A stretch of 64,000 bases of DNA from Coix lacryma-jobi var. lacryma-jobi (taxonomy: Eukaryota; Streptophyta; Magnoliopsida; Poales; Poaceae): positions 109,696,660 through 109,760,659 of the forward strand of contig CM019824.1 of the NCBI GenBank assembly GCA_009763385.1. The letters run 5' to 3'. Positions 53,945 through 64,000 of the stretch are shown one piece after another. How positions within the stretch are numbered: position 1 is the stretch's first letter; the number at the start of each line of letters is the position of its first letter. A program made the translations under genes and the position numbers. A model generated the notes under the pieces. That model was not told where the DNA came from, made no database searches, and saw nothing but the letters and a program-made list of their open reading frames with translations.

Positions 53945-54657
53945 TAAGAAAGCCTACAATGCAGAGAGTCATGTTTTCTTACAAGAGGAAGACAATGATT
54001 CAGAAGATGAAAGTGATGAGGAAGTAGCTGCTGTAGACTGGGTTTGGAGAAACAACGAGTACATGCCTTGGGCAAAGGTTAAAAGTACCAAGAAAGATGT
54101 AAAGTTCAGCTTCGACATCACCAAGGCCGACAAAATATTTGACTACTTGTTGGAAAAGGGTCAGATCAAATTGACTGGGAATCATGCTATCCCATCGGCC
54201 GAAGAGCTTAAAAATAAAAGGTACTACAAATTTCATAATTCTGGTACCCATGCTACTAATGATTGCCGAGTTTTCAGAGATATGATACAGATGGCAATCG
54301 TTAAAGGGAGGATTGGCCTAGAAAAGGCCAAAGGCATGGGCATCAATGGTCATCCTTTCCCACAGAACATTTTAGCTCCAGCACCTCGAAATGAAATCAG
54401 GGTGTTGACTTCTGATAAAGCTAAGGCAGCTGGGACAGTTGATCCAAAGAAGCAACTAACAACCAGAGAGTATCCGGAGTTGAAAGGAAACAATGATCAA
54501 CATGATCAACCTGAGACTTCAAGGGCTGGTGAAGCAAGAAGGCGCCCAATTGTCAGAATCTTATTGAACAAGTGGCAACGTCAGAAGGAGAGGAGCCATG
54601 TGCAAAGAGAAAAGGATCAACGAGAATATCAAAAGTCGCTCGAAGAAGAAGAGTATA
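53945..54657 (+). pseudogene. Gypsy gag fragment (Gypsy E type)
   Basis: It begins inside gag at KKAYNAESHVFLQEEDND, matching Gypsy E from about 32020, and stays open to the Copia I junction. It includes the zinc-knuckle-like block YKFHNSGTHATNDCRVF (about 54226-54280), the NGHPFPQN box and the basic tail with ILLNKWQRQKERS. It is better preserved than Gypsy E: TGG at 54039 where Gypsy E has TAG, and no frameshift. Both ends are junctions, with Copia H gag on the left and the Copia I LTR on the right at 54658. Confidence 0.85.
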
Positions 54658-55924
54658 TGAAGGACCGAGAATGCAATATCAAGGCGACCAGAGGGGGGTG
54701 AATGGGAGCTCAAATATCTCTTTCGAAACTTTGGCCTTTTGTTCCCAAAATCAACCCCAAAAGCTACGAACGAAAACCGAGATGCCCATGACCCTTGGAA
54801 GAGGGTGGATGATCTCTAGGATCACAGTGAGGCACCACAAAGCAAGAAGGAACCACACACAAAAAGCACCGGCACAAGTTCGACCCTCAAAAACCAAGTC
54901 CCAAGCGTAGATAGATGGCTACGTCGAGAGATCCCTAAATACCTATGCTAACAAGGAGCAAAGATACCTAGAGAGGTTCCTTGATCAACTCTAGGGCCAA
55001 ACGAGAAGTCCGGAAACCAAGCGAAGAAGACGGGAGAGCAAACGCACTAAACCGCAACAAGCAGCCAAATCCCGGACTGTCCGGCCTTCGGGTCCCGGAC
55101 TGTCCGCCCCTACTGCGGACTGTCCGCGAGGGGATGGCGGACTGTCTGTCGGTCAAAACACCGAAACAACACTGCTCCTGCAAGTCCCCTGGACAGTCCC
55201 GCACTGTCCGCGGTTTATACCGGCGGACTGTCCGCCGGTCAACCGAGACCCAAACAGCAGAGACTCGCGGCCACTGCTCTGGCCAAGTCCCCGACGCGCG
55301 GACTGTCCGCGGGAGGAACGGCGGACTGTCCGCGACCTCCCAGTGAGGGCGATTTTGGTCGCCCCTCACACAACTCTTCCCAAATCCGAATCAAAACTCA
55401 ATCCCACGTTCCCAAACTTGGAGAAGATGATCACGAGGTAGTTAGGAGACTATCCCCAAGAAATCATCCGCTCAAATCAACTCAAACACCGGGAAATCGA
55501 AAGGGGAGGAGTATGAACGAAAAAGCGCCATGAAAACGAAATCAACCCGATCTACTTGTTCATGAGGAGTTAGATGAATTCCTTCGGTGGAGATGACCTC
55601 CTCACTATAAAGAACAAGTTGATTCAAACGGATTTTGCAAAGATGCAGCAGAGAGGGAGATCGAGTGACGGGAAAATCACGGAGAAACGAAGAACGCGAA
55701 GAACACGAACAAAACGCGAATCAAGTCATCGATCTGCAACCGTGTGGCTACCACACGCTACAACAGTGAGATTTCGGTCTCACTTCCTCAAAATCTCTAG
55801 TACACAGAGGTATGGTTCTCTGCGGATCTCAGCTAGCAACAGCAGGGGATTGGGAGAGTAGGAAACCCTAGAAGCAAAGAGCAAATGACTGAGATAGGAA
55901 GGGAGGAGGGTGTCTCCCTCTACT
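54658..55924 (-). repeat. Copia I 3' LTR, distal part
   Basis: The U5-side 1.27 kb of the LTR, with a GGACTGTCCG cluster at 55070-55345. It resumes at 60277 beyond the solo LTR. About 2.04 kb in total when the insert is ignored, the usual family size. Confidence 0.88.
55070..55345 (-). repeat. GGACTGTCCG palindrome cluster, Copia I LTR
   Basis: About nine copies, mostly perfect GCGGACTGTCCGC-type, the best preserved in the window. Confidence 0.85.
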
Positions 55925-58900
55925 TGTGGCAGAACCTCCCATTAATGTGGCCCACCTGCACACGTCACCGTCTCCCCGAGCCCTAATGACTGTGCACATG
56001 TACCACATCACTGGAAAGATCTGTCGGGTGTCCCCGAGAGAACCCCGAATTATCCACGAACCACAGGATCATCATCATGAAGGTTGGAATAATTACAATA
56101 TTACAACAGTTGATACAAAATACCATCGGAGTGCGGAAGCAAGATAGATAACCTTTACAAAACATGAAGATGTTACTTTTTACATAAATATAACCGGTAT
56201 TGCGGAAGGAGAATAGTATTACAGAACCACACTTAGGCGGAGTACCTAAGTTGGAGAAGAAGTAACCAGATCACGTCAAGCCCACTGACATGATCATGAT
56301 CAACATCACCTATTAGGAACCTGCAACAGGGGTTAACAAACCCTGAGTACGGTCGATACTCAGCAAGACTTACCCGTCAACAGAAAAGACTTCAGGGTCA
56401 TGCTGTTTTGGGTAGGCTCAACAGTATTTTTCATTTGCATAAAAGCTTACTAAAATAATTCTAGATCCAAATTTTACTTAATCATGTACATAATAAGAAC
56501 TGAAAGTGAACATTAGTGAAAGCTCATTATCATTCTTCCTTGAACCAGTTCCATGTTTATTCTACGGTGCGGGTCAGTGGATTGAGGCTCCATATCCGAG
56601 GAAGCACGGCGATTCGAATCGATTAAACCCAGCTGGGGATTCAGTACCACACGACATATGTAGAACTTAATCTTGCATATGTCAACCCTATCTATAGATC
56701 CTCCCATACAAGACCGGGTTCGCGCCACCCGAGAGTACAGTACACCTCGAACCCGACTATCTCATAGCCCCGAGGGTACACGCTACTCCCGCCATCTTTC
56801 CACTCCCAGTGCGCGATTAGCCGTTCTCAAGAATCGGAATAGCTATAGACGAGGCTTACCACCGCATGTGGGCTGTACTCAAAGGTCTCAATCACAGCAG
56901 GCCAACAACGATAAGGTCCTAGGTTGAGTAACCTTACAACAAGACTCCATTCTTGGTGTAAGTTACTATACTTATCATGTTGTTTCCAGATTCATTATCC
57001 CCATAACATAGTAACCATTTTTAAAAGCACCTACTATAAAGAAGTAGTAAAGCATGGCTAAGCATTTCTAGCATTTTCATAAAGCAGGTAGTAAGGTATA
57101 ATATATTGATAACAAGGTTGGTCATGCATCAACAGGTTTAAAGCATTTATTTGATAAACATTTCATGCATCAATTTATCGAGGGTAAGTGTAATTGTAAA
57201 TCCATGGAAATGGTTAAATGAACCGGGGCTTGCCTTCGTTGCAGGGAAGATAAGATCTAAGAAGAATCCACACAAGTTAGTTCCTTTGCTGATATGAAGT
57301 CAAGTCTTCTCGACGAAGCTTGTCCAACAAGGATCTCCTTCCGAGGCTTGTTCGACAAGGGTGATCACCAACGCTTGATCAACACGACTAAAACACTCTC
57401 GTATACTACACGTAGATAAATGATGTATGCTTAGTATGATGCCATGTGATGCATGCTAAGGTGCAGGACAATTCAATTGCATAACAGAAGTTAAACAAAC
57501 TTAAGAAAAGTCGAGTACAACTTTCCTTCGCGGTAAAGTTGCAAGCCAACAAAACCAACTTGCACTTACCACTACGGTTTCTACTAAACACACATCTTTA
57601 GGTGGATTAACTAAGATGACTAAGGTTTATCAACATATCAACCAAGCCATGGAATAACAAAGGAAAATGTACCCCATGGTCTTCTCTCATGGATCAAGTC
57701 CATGTTCTCACATGTATGCAAGATCAAAGCATATTATCACATGCAGGCGATAACAAGTTTATTATTTAACTTACAACTTAGTTCTACACGGCCAACCAAC
57801 ATTATTAAGCACAAACCATCACTCATCAAACAAAGGTTCATTAGGGTAACCAAGGTTAACCCTAATCACCCGCCAAACACCTTAATTAACTAACAAAGTT
57901 TTATTAACCACTCTTTATTAATTAATTATTGAAAATAAGGTTTAATTAAAGTTTGTCAAATTAAACTCAAACTTTTAGGGATGGTTGATTATAATAAACT
58001 ATAGTTGCAAAACAAATTTTATAATTTTTGGATCATTATATGAGCTTATACAAATTAAGCAAATTCTATGCATTAATTAATTAATAAATAAAGCATAAAA
58101 GGAGAAAGAAATTTATTTCCTCTAAATGACCTCAAACTTTTTGTGAAGACTAGTTACATGATACAAACAGCAGAAAAATTAGTTTCATGATTTTTGGACA
58201 TATAACTAAGCCTACAAAAATCATTAAAGTCCTATTTATTAATTAAAAGGCATATTTAAATCACCACTAAAATTGATTCAAACATCAAGTTTCATATTTT
58301 TAATTGATAGAACACATTACAAGGATTACAACAAAATTTATCTCATAATTTTTGGAGCACATATGAATTAGTTATGCATTAATCAAACAATCAACACAAA
58401 TAATCATTTTCTGGAAAAGATTAAAGAGCCAAAAAACCATTTCTTACTCACCCTTACTTACCCTCTCTCTCTGGCTCGCGGGCCCGGTCAACAACCCCGA
58501 CCAAAGCCATGGCTCGGCCTTGACCATGGCGATGGCCGGCTCTGACCGACCAGCATCGCCGGCGGTGACCCTCCCCGGCGATAGGACTTGCACCGGCGGA
58601 CTTGCCACGACCCCTCACATCGCTTTAGAGGGTTGGGTTAGCAGGTTTGGGCTCGGGGACGGCCCAGCGCCGGCCATGGCGGCTTGGCGGTGTCGGTGCG
58701 GCGGCGCGAGGCGGAACAGCGATGGCACAGCAGAAGAGGTTCGGCTGTGGACGCTAGGGTACTCAGGAAGCTAAGGGGGTTCCGATGCTCACACTGGTTG
58801 AGGTGGTATCTGCACAGAGAGAGGTCGACCATGGTAGCGGCAGCTATGGCGGCGCGAACTGGCACTGCGGCGGCGTTCCGACGCGACGGTGGCGGTAGCA

Positions 58901-60271
58901 ACCAAAACAATAGGCCGACCACAACCCTCGAATCGAAACGAAGCCAACGCACTCAACGGGGAGGTGAAAGGTGCACTGCAGGTGCCTGGCCACGGCGAGG
59001 CGGAGCTCGCGGCCATGGCGGACCGCGGCGGCGGCGGTTCGGCGAGGACGAGGTGGTAGCGACCTCGGGGTTAGGCCTAATAGCACCAGGGACTCTCCTT
59101 GATCCCTCTGCGCACCATAGCCAGGTTAGGAGCCACTCGGAGCTAGTGGCTCGACGGTCATGGCGACGACGGCGGTTTGAACTGGCTCGGCTGCGGTGGT
59201 CTAGATGCTCTGATGCGGTAGAGACCTCTGTGGTGGGCCGATCTCTACCAGCGAGACAAGGCGAAGCACGGACAGAGGCTAGGAGGAGTTGGAATGCTCG
59301 GGAGATGGTTGGCCAAGGCAAGGCGGACGCGGCGGCGCCTTTACCGGCCGCGAGGAAGAAGGGGATGGTGCGATGGCTACCGACGGCCAGAGCTTGCACA
59401 AGCTAGCTCTAGAGGAGCGCAAGGATGGGATGGTGCTAGGAACCAGAGGAATTGGACAGAGGATGATCAACGATGACGAGCAAGACCGGCGAACTTGCTC
59501 TGTTCTTGCCGGACAGAGAAAGAAGAAGGAAGAAGAGAGGGCTCGGCACGACGCTAAAAGATGATGGAGCGGCTTCTGGACGAGGACACCTCATGCTAAA
59601 GCTTGTAGACGTGGACGAACGCGCGGCGCACGCACACGGCCGGCCAAACGGGCACGGCGCGACGGCGGCGGCGTCCAGAGCATTCTGCTCTGATATCCCT
59701 CCGGTTACTGTAGCGATCCCTATCTCCCCCTTTCTGATTTCTCCAGATATTTGTACTGCATGACAAAAACTTCAAAAACAAAAGTTGCTCCAAATTTTGT
59801 ACTTTACAAACTTGCTTTAAGAACCAAAGTCAAATTCTGCCTGGATTTTGAAATAGAGTTCAAATTCAAATTTGGACCAAACTGAATTTCAAAATTACTT
59901 TGGAATTTTCTGAACAACTTCAAATTTTACCAACATAAAAGTTGTTCCTTAAGGAAAGATCTACAACTTTACTTTTGGTCCCATATCAAAATTATGCGTA
60001 ATTTTTGAACTACACAAAAGGGGATAAAACTAGGGTTTGGAAATTAGGTTTTTCTAATTGTCATTTTATGTAACACCAAACACATCTAAGCAACAAACAT
60101 TTCAAACATGGAAGTCAACACTCAAAATCTTACAACACTCATATCAAACATATAAAGCATCACATTTATGCTTTAAACATGAAATGCTCTTATGCCATGA
60201 TACTCGATGATTATGCATACTAATGACCATAATTAGGGTTTTATTTTCCGCTTAACACCAGGGGTGTTACA
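55925..60271 (-). repeat. Solo LTR, Tekay-type (4.35 kb), flanked by CTACT
   Basis: On the minus strand it runs TGTAACACCCCTGGTG (60271) to GGTTCTGCCACA (55925), with CTACT duplicated at 55920-55924 and 60272-60276. There is no gag, pol or second LTR. This is the product expected from recombination between the two LTRs of a full element. A GC-rich block (58520-59760) holds overlapping frames on both strands, up to 240 codons, without recognisable domains. The rest is AT-rich and empty. Confidence 0.88.
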
Positions 60272-60276
60272 CTACT

Positions 60277-61052
60277 TATTCTAATTCTAATTCCTACTCT
60301 ACCCCTCACTAATTACAGAGCGAACCAGCTAAACCCTAGGGTTATTCTGGACCAACTCATGGTAGGTGGTGATCCGACGGCCACGCCCGCACAACTAGTA
60401 GCATTGCCTCGACGCAACCTCACCGATTGCCGCCACGTGTCGCCAACGCTCTGCTTGTCCTTTTCCCGGACGTCGCACCCCCGGTTTTGTGGCCCAAATC
60501 GGGAAACCAGCCTTCACAGCCAACCCCCGGTTTTGAGGCCCAAACCTGGAAACCAGCCGACCATCGCCTGAGTTTTGTGGCCCAAACTCAGCAAACCCGC
60601 AGCACCTAGGTTTTGAGGCCCAAACCTGGAAACCGTCCTCAGCCCGAGCTTTGTGGCCCAAACTCAGAAACCATCAGCGCCCAGGTTTTGAGGCCCAAAC
60701 CTGGAAACCGTCCACTCAGTGGTTTTTCTGTGGCTCAACCACCAAATCGAGCCGTAGAAGGGATGCACCGCCCGTGCACCCCGTCCACCCGCAAGTCTCC
60801 GCTCGTCAATGTCCCAGGCTGTCAGCCACCACAGCTGATCCTCAGGCCACCGGTCCCTCAGTCCAAGCCGCACGTCCGCCCTTCACCGCTCCCGGTCCGT
60901 CGGCACGGCACGTCTCTACTTGACCTTCACCTTGCCCTCGATCACTGTCTCCGTGCTCGACACCTGCACAACACAAGCCAAAGAACATGTGCATTATCCC
61001 AGTTGACAATCACTCATCACTCAGAGACTCGGCATACACCCATGTATCTGCA
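60277..61052 (-). repeat. Copia I 3' LTR, proximal part with hairpin array
   Basis: Starts TGCAGATACATGGG at 61052 on the minus strand. The six-unit hairpin array lies at 60475-60725, with stems CCAGGTTT, CTGAGTTT, CCAGGTTT, CTGAGTTT, CCAGGTTT and CCGATTTG-like facing their (partly decayed) complements. Confidence 0.85.
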
Positions 61053-62620
61053 ATCTCCCCCTTGATGAGTGCATTGTCAACTACCAACACAAATCATATT
61101 GAAATAGAAGAAGAAAGGAAGAAGGAGAGAGAACTCGACCAAACGACCCAAAAGCATAGCAAAGCCGAAGAAGGTCAAGTGGAAAGAGCAAGACAGCTTG
61201 GTTCCCAAAGACATGGGCAACGGCTCGACGCAACCAAGCAAAGCAAAGCTAGCCCTCAAGAAGAGGTAGAACAGGCTCAACACCGCTAGCGAGAAAACTT
61301 GATACCAATTGAAAGATCAACTGAAATTCAAGCAAAACAGAGCTAGCCCTCAAGAAGAGGCAGAACGGGCTCAACACCGCTAGCGAGGAAGCTCGATACC
61401 AACTGTTACCAACTCAAAACCAAAAGAGTTTGATACCAATTGAAGAGCTAAAAAGAGCTGATAATGTTTGCTAGTTCCTCAAGAAAGAGGCAAAGGCTCA
61501 ACACAACTAGCAAACTCCCCCTCAAATAGTGCACACAACCCAGGGAACTTACATGATTTGTCAAAATTTTCTCCCCCTTAGTTGAAAATGCACCATCAAG
61601 CAAATGTGCACATGCACTCAAGTTTCTCCCTCTTGACAAAAAATCTCCTTCCAAAAATGCATATGAGTAAAAATGCAAGTTAACAACTTCAGGAATATAA
61701 TCAAGAGAGTGCAAAGATGCTCTACACAGTTCTGATTCGATGACTCAACAGCATCCATAAGAAGCTAGCAAAGGCTCAAACTGATCACTAAGTACGAAAT
61801 ATGAACATGAGAGCAGAACGAGCAGGTTTTAGCCAAAAAGGTATTCACCATCAAAATAGCACAAAACATGTGTAGACAGGAAGTCAGACAAGTGTTAAAC
61901 ATGTATACAAGGTTAACTACCCCTGACACAGTTCAATCATCATGCTATAGAATGAAACATAGACTTGTGTATCCAAATTTTTATCGAAGTTGCAGCGGTT
62001 AAATTACACAAGTTTAAAATTTCAGCATGCGATTGCGAGAGGTTGAAACCTTGTCATTGCCTAACTTTTCAACTGCGCGAAGCCTATGCAGAAGCAATCA
62101 GAAGCTTAAAGCAACAGTTTCGGTCATACACTACACAGCTCAAGTTTAACTCAAAGTGCAATGAGAGACAATCTTGAAACTGTGATGTGCTGACAAGCAA
62201 TCCCATCTCGATCTTTCCAATTCACTTAACTTGGTTCAAAATTAAGGCAGAATATGAACATACCAAGAAAGTGAATGACTCAACACTATAGACATAGCAA
62301 CCTAGCATTCTACACATTCTACACATGCTAGTTGCATATCTCAATGGTGAACATTTTCAAGTTTTATGTTCATTAAGCAAATTCACCATTCAAAAAATAG
62401 CTCAGCTCACAACATGTATTAGTGATCAGAAAGAGCATAAGCTATAGGAACATCATAAAGCATCGGAGCAAAGACTATACAGAGCATAGTTACATTCTAA
62501 AGATTATATACATGAAGCTCTGAATGTAAATATGCAAGATGAAATGCAAAGATGCATGAAGAAACCAACTGAAAAACACAAAGTCAGTTTATAGTACAAG
62601 AGTCAAAATGTTTCCCCCAT
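61053..62620 (-). other. Copia I 3' UTR with polypurine tracts and CTAG hairpins
   Basis: Non-coding. The polypurine tract (AAGGGGGAGAT on the minus strand, 61063-61053) adjoins the LTR. Internal purine tracts lie at about 61515, 61570 and 61630. Three CTAG hairpins: 61248-61253 with 61285-61290, 61342-61347 with 61379-61384 (both GCTAGC), and 61470-61476 with 61505-61511 (GCTAGTT/AACTAGC, 7 perfect bp). Confidence 0.75.
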
Positions 62621-64000
62621 CTAAAAGGGGAAACACACACCAAGCTCACCTCTCAACCTAGCAAAAGTTGATTGGTACAAAGGCTTGGTGAAAATATCAG
62701 CCAACTGATGATGAGTATCGACATGGCAGAGGTCGATATCACCCTTCTCATAGTGGTCTCGCAGAAAATGAAAGCGCACGTCAATGTGTTTGGTCTTAGA
62801 GTGCAGCACGGTGTTCTTAGCAACGCTAATAGCACTCGTGCTGTCACAAAGCAAAGGAACTCGAGAAAAGCTCAGACCAAAATCACGCAAAGTGGCCATC
62901 ATCCAAAGCAACTGAGAACAGCAGCTAGCCGCAGCAACATACTCAGCCTCCGTGGTAGACTGGGCGACACTAGACTGCTTGTGAGAAGACCATGATACAA
63001 GAGAAGAACCAATAAACTGGCAAGTCCCAGAAGTGGACTTGCGCTCAATGCGGCAACCAGCAAAATCGGCATCGGAAGAACCACAAAGGGAGAGGGTGGA
63101 GGAAGCAGAATACCAAATCCCAAACTCAGGAGTGAAGCATAAGTACCTTATAATGCGCTTGACCGCCTGACAGTGAGAGGTGCGCGGCGACGAATGAAAT
63201 CGCGCACAAACACACACCGCGAACTGAATGTCCGGGCGTGTCGCCATCAGGTACAGCAACGACCCGATCATACTCCGGTACTCCTTCTGGTCCACAGCTT
63301 CTCCATCCTTGTCTGCATCCAGGGCCATCGTGGTCGACATGGGTGTTGGAAGAGGCTTGGCCTCACCCATATCGAATTTCTTCAGAACATCCTTGGTATA
63401 CTTACCCTGGTGCACAAACGTTCCCTCTCGAGATTGCTTGATTTGCAATCCGAGGAAAAACATCAACTCGCCCATCATGCTCATCTCAAACTCACTGCTC
63501 ATAGTGTCTGCAAACTTGGCAACCAAAGCGTGAGAAGAACTACCGAAAATGATATCATCCACGTAAATTTGGACCAAGAGAGTGTCACTTCCTTGCATGA
63601 GGAGAAAAAGCGTCTTATCCACACATCCCATTTTAAAACCCTTAGCAAGCAAAAAGGTTTTCAACCTATCATACCTGGCTCTAGGGGCTTGTTTCAAACC
63701 ATACAAAGCTTTGTGAAGTTTAAAAACATGGTTTGGAAACTTGGGATTTTCGAAACTGGGGGGTTGTTTCACATACACCTCCTCTTCTATGTAGCCATTT
63801 AAGAAGGCACTCTTGACATCTATTTGAAAAAGTTTGAACCCTTTGGATGCAACAAAGGCCAAGAGTATCCTAATCGCCTCCAAATGAGCTACAGGAGCAA
63901 AAGTCTCCTCATAGTCTATCCCCTCCTTCTGACTATACCCCTGGGCTACAAGTCTGGCCTTGTTTCTCACAACATGGCCATCTTCTCCTTGTTTGTTTTT
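62621..64000 (-). CDS. Copia I reverse transcriptase and RNase H, open, partial
   Basis: An uninterrupted frame of at least 450 codons continuing beyond the window edge. RT landmarks include FAPVAHLEAIRILLAF, FQIDVKSAFLNG, LYGLKQAPRARY and an intact catalytic IYVDDIIFG (about 63550-63575). RNase H carries SDADFAGC, STTEAEYVAAA, KTKHIDVRFHFLRDH and LADIFTKPL, and ends at 62621. Compared with Copia A and C there is no stop, frameshift or YVDD loss, so this is the least decayed pol here. Changes such as ARYDRL for AWYDRL and CGSSDADFAG for CGYSDADFAG suggest early drift. Activity cannot be judged without integrase, protease and gag. Confidence 0.93.
   Translation of the reverse strand, partial: KNKQGEDGHVVRNKARLVAQGYSQKEGIDYEETFAPVAHLEAIRILLAFVASKGFKLFQIDVKSAFLNGYIEEEVYVKQPPSFENPKFPNHVFKLHKALYGLKQAPRARYDRLKTFLLAKGFKMGCVDKTLFLLMQGSDTLLVQIYVDDIIFGSSSHALVAKFADTMSSEFEMSMMGELMFFLGLQIKQSREGTFVHQGKYTKDVLKKFDMGEAKPLPTPMSTTMALDADKDGEAVDQKEYRSMIGSLLYLMATRPDIQFAVCVCARFHSSPRTSHCQAVKRIIRYLCFTPEFGIWYSASSTLSLCGSSDADFAGCRIERKSTSGTCQFIGSSLVSWSSHKQSSVAQSTTEAEYVAAASCCSQLLWMMATLRDFGLSFSRVPLLCDSTSAISVAKNTVLHSKTKHIDVRFHFLRDHYEKGDIDLCHVDTHHQLADIFTKPLYQSTFARLRGELGVCFPF

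Larger units (their letters stand above)
54658..64000 (-). mobile_element. Copia I, Sirevirus-type, reverse, best preserved, runs off window
   Basis: On the minus strand: pol (64000-62621), 3' UTR (62620-61053), and a 3' LTR (61052-54658) split by a solo LTR at 55925-60271. The left end TGAAGGACCGAGAATG is the reverse complement of the other Copia LTR ends. GTATA (54653-54657) is the presumed target-site copy. It is inserted in the Gypsy gag fragment. The 5' half lies beyond 64000. Confidence 0.9.

Noticed and set aside
58684..59406. A 240-codon frame in the GC-rich part of the solo LTR
   Set aside because: Arg/Gly/Ala-rich sequence with an equally open opposite strand is expected from base composition. 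No exon structure or known domain is visible, so a captured host gene is not supported.

Overview
The window is an intergenic block of a plant nuclear genome, most likely a panicoid grass. It consists almost entirely of nested long-terminal-repeat (LTR) retrotransposons. The grass inference rests on Sirevirus-type Copia elements with GGACAGTCCG palindromes in long LTRs, Tekay-type chromovirus LTRs opening TGTAACACCC, and Gypsy elements with spliced accessory ORFs. I find no host gene, tRNA, rRNA, CRISPR or prokaryotic feature.

Layout, left to right. 1-398: LTR-like scrap. 399-5755: Copia A (+), 5'-truncated. 5756-9336: Gypsy B (-), LTR plus gag. 9337-10570: reverse LTR-like fragment. 10571-16983: Copia C (+). 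16984-21090: Tekay-type 5' leader scrap and a 3.7 kb LTR (-). 21091-25761: Copia D (-), gag plus LTR. 25762-32830 and 46095-47627: Gypsy E (+), with accessory ORFs, LTR, gag and protease. Gypsy E is split by Tekay F (-, 32831-46094, with GTAAT target duplication). 47628-49921: Copia G (+). 49922-53944: Copia H (+). 53945-54657: a second Gypsy gag scrap. 54658-64000: Copia I (-), running off the right edge. Its LTR is split by a 4.3 kb solo Tekay-type LTR (55925-60271, CTACT target duplication).

The genes are retrotransposon gag, protease, integrase, reverse transcriptase and RNase H. Nearly all are broken by stops or frameshifts. The best-preserved frames are the Copia I RT-RNase H (62621-64000), the Copia H gag-like coiled coil (52630-53944) and the Gypsy E protease (46095-47047). 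Where two copies can be compared, premature stops are mostly CAG to TAG, which fits deamination of methylated CHG sites.

The most unusual signal is structural. Several unrelated element families carry arrays of short hairpins in their LTRs or 3' untranslated regions. In each array the loop is nearly constant while the stems differ between units yet stay self-complementary. Examples are a 17-nt constant loop in Gypsy B (8236-8882), six-unit arrays in every Copia LTR, CTAG hairpins in Copia 3' UTRs, AGTCCA-loop mini-hairpins in a Tekay LTR (17953-18105), and a 23-nt loop in the Gypsy E LTR (30077-30178). Selection on structure and templated repair of quasi-palindromes both remain possible explanations. 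Other notable points are an inverted 2.3 kb LTR/primer-site block inside Tekay F, a duplicated promoter in the Gypsy E LTR, and regularly spaced CxxC motifs in the Copia H coiled coil.
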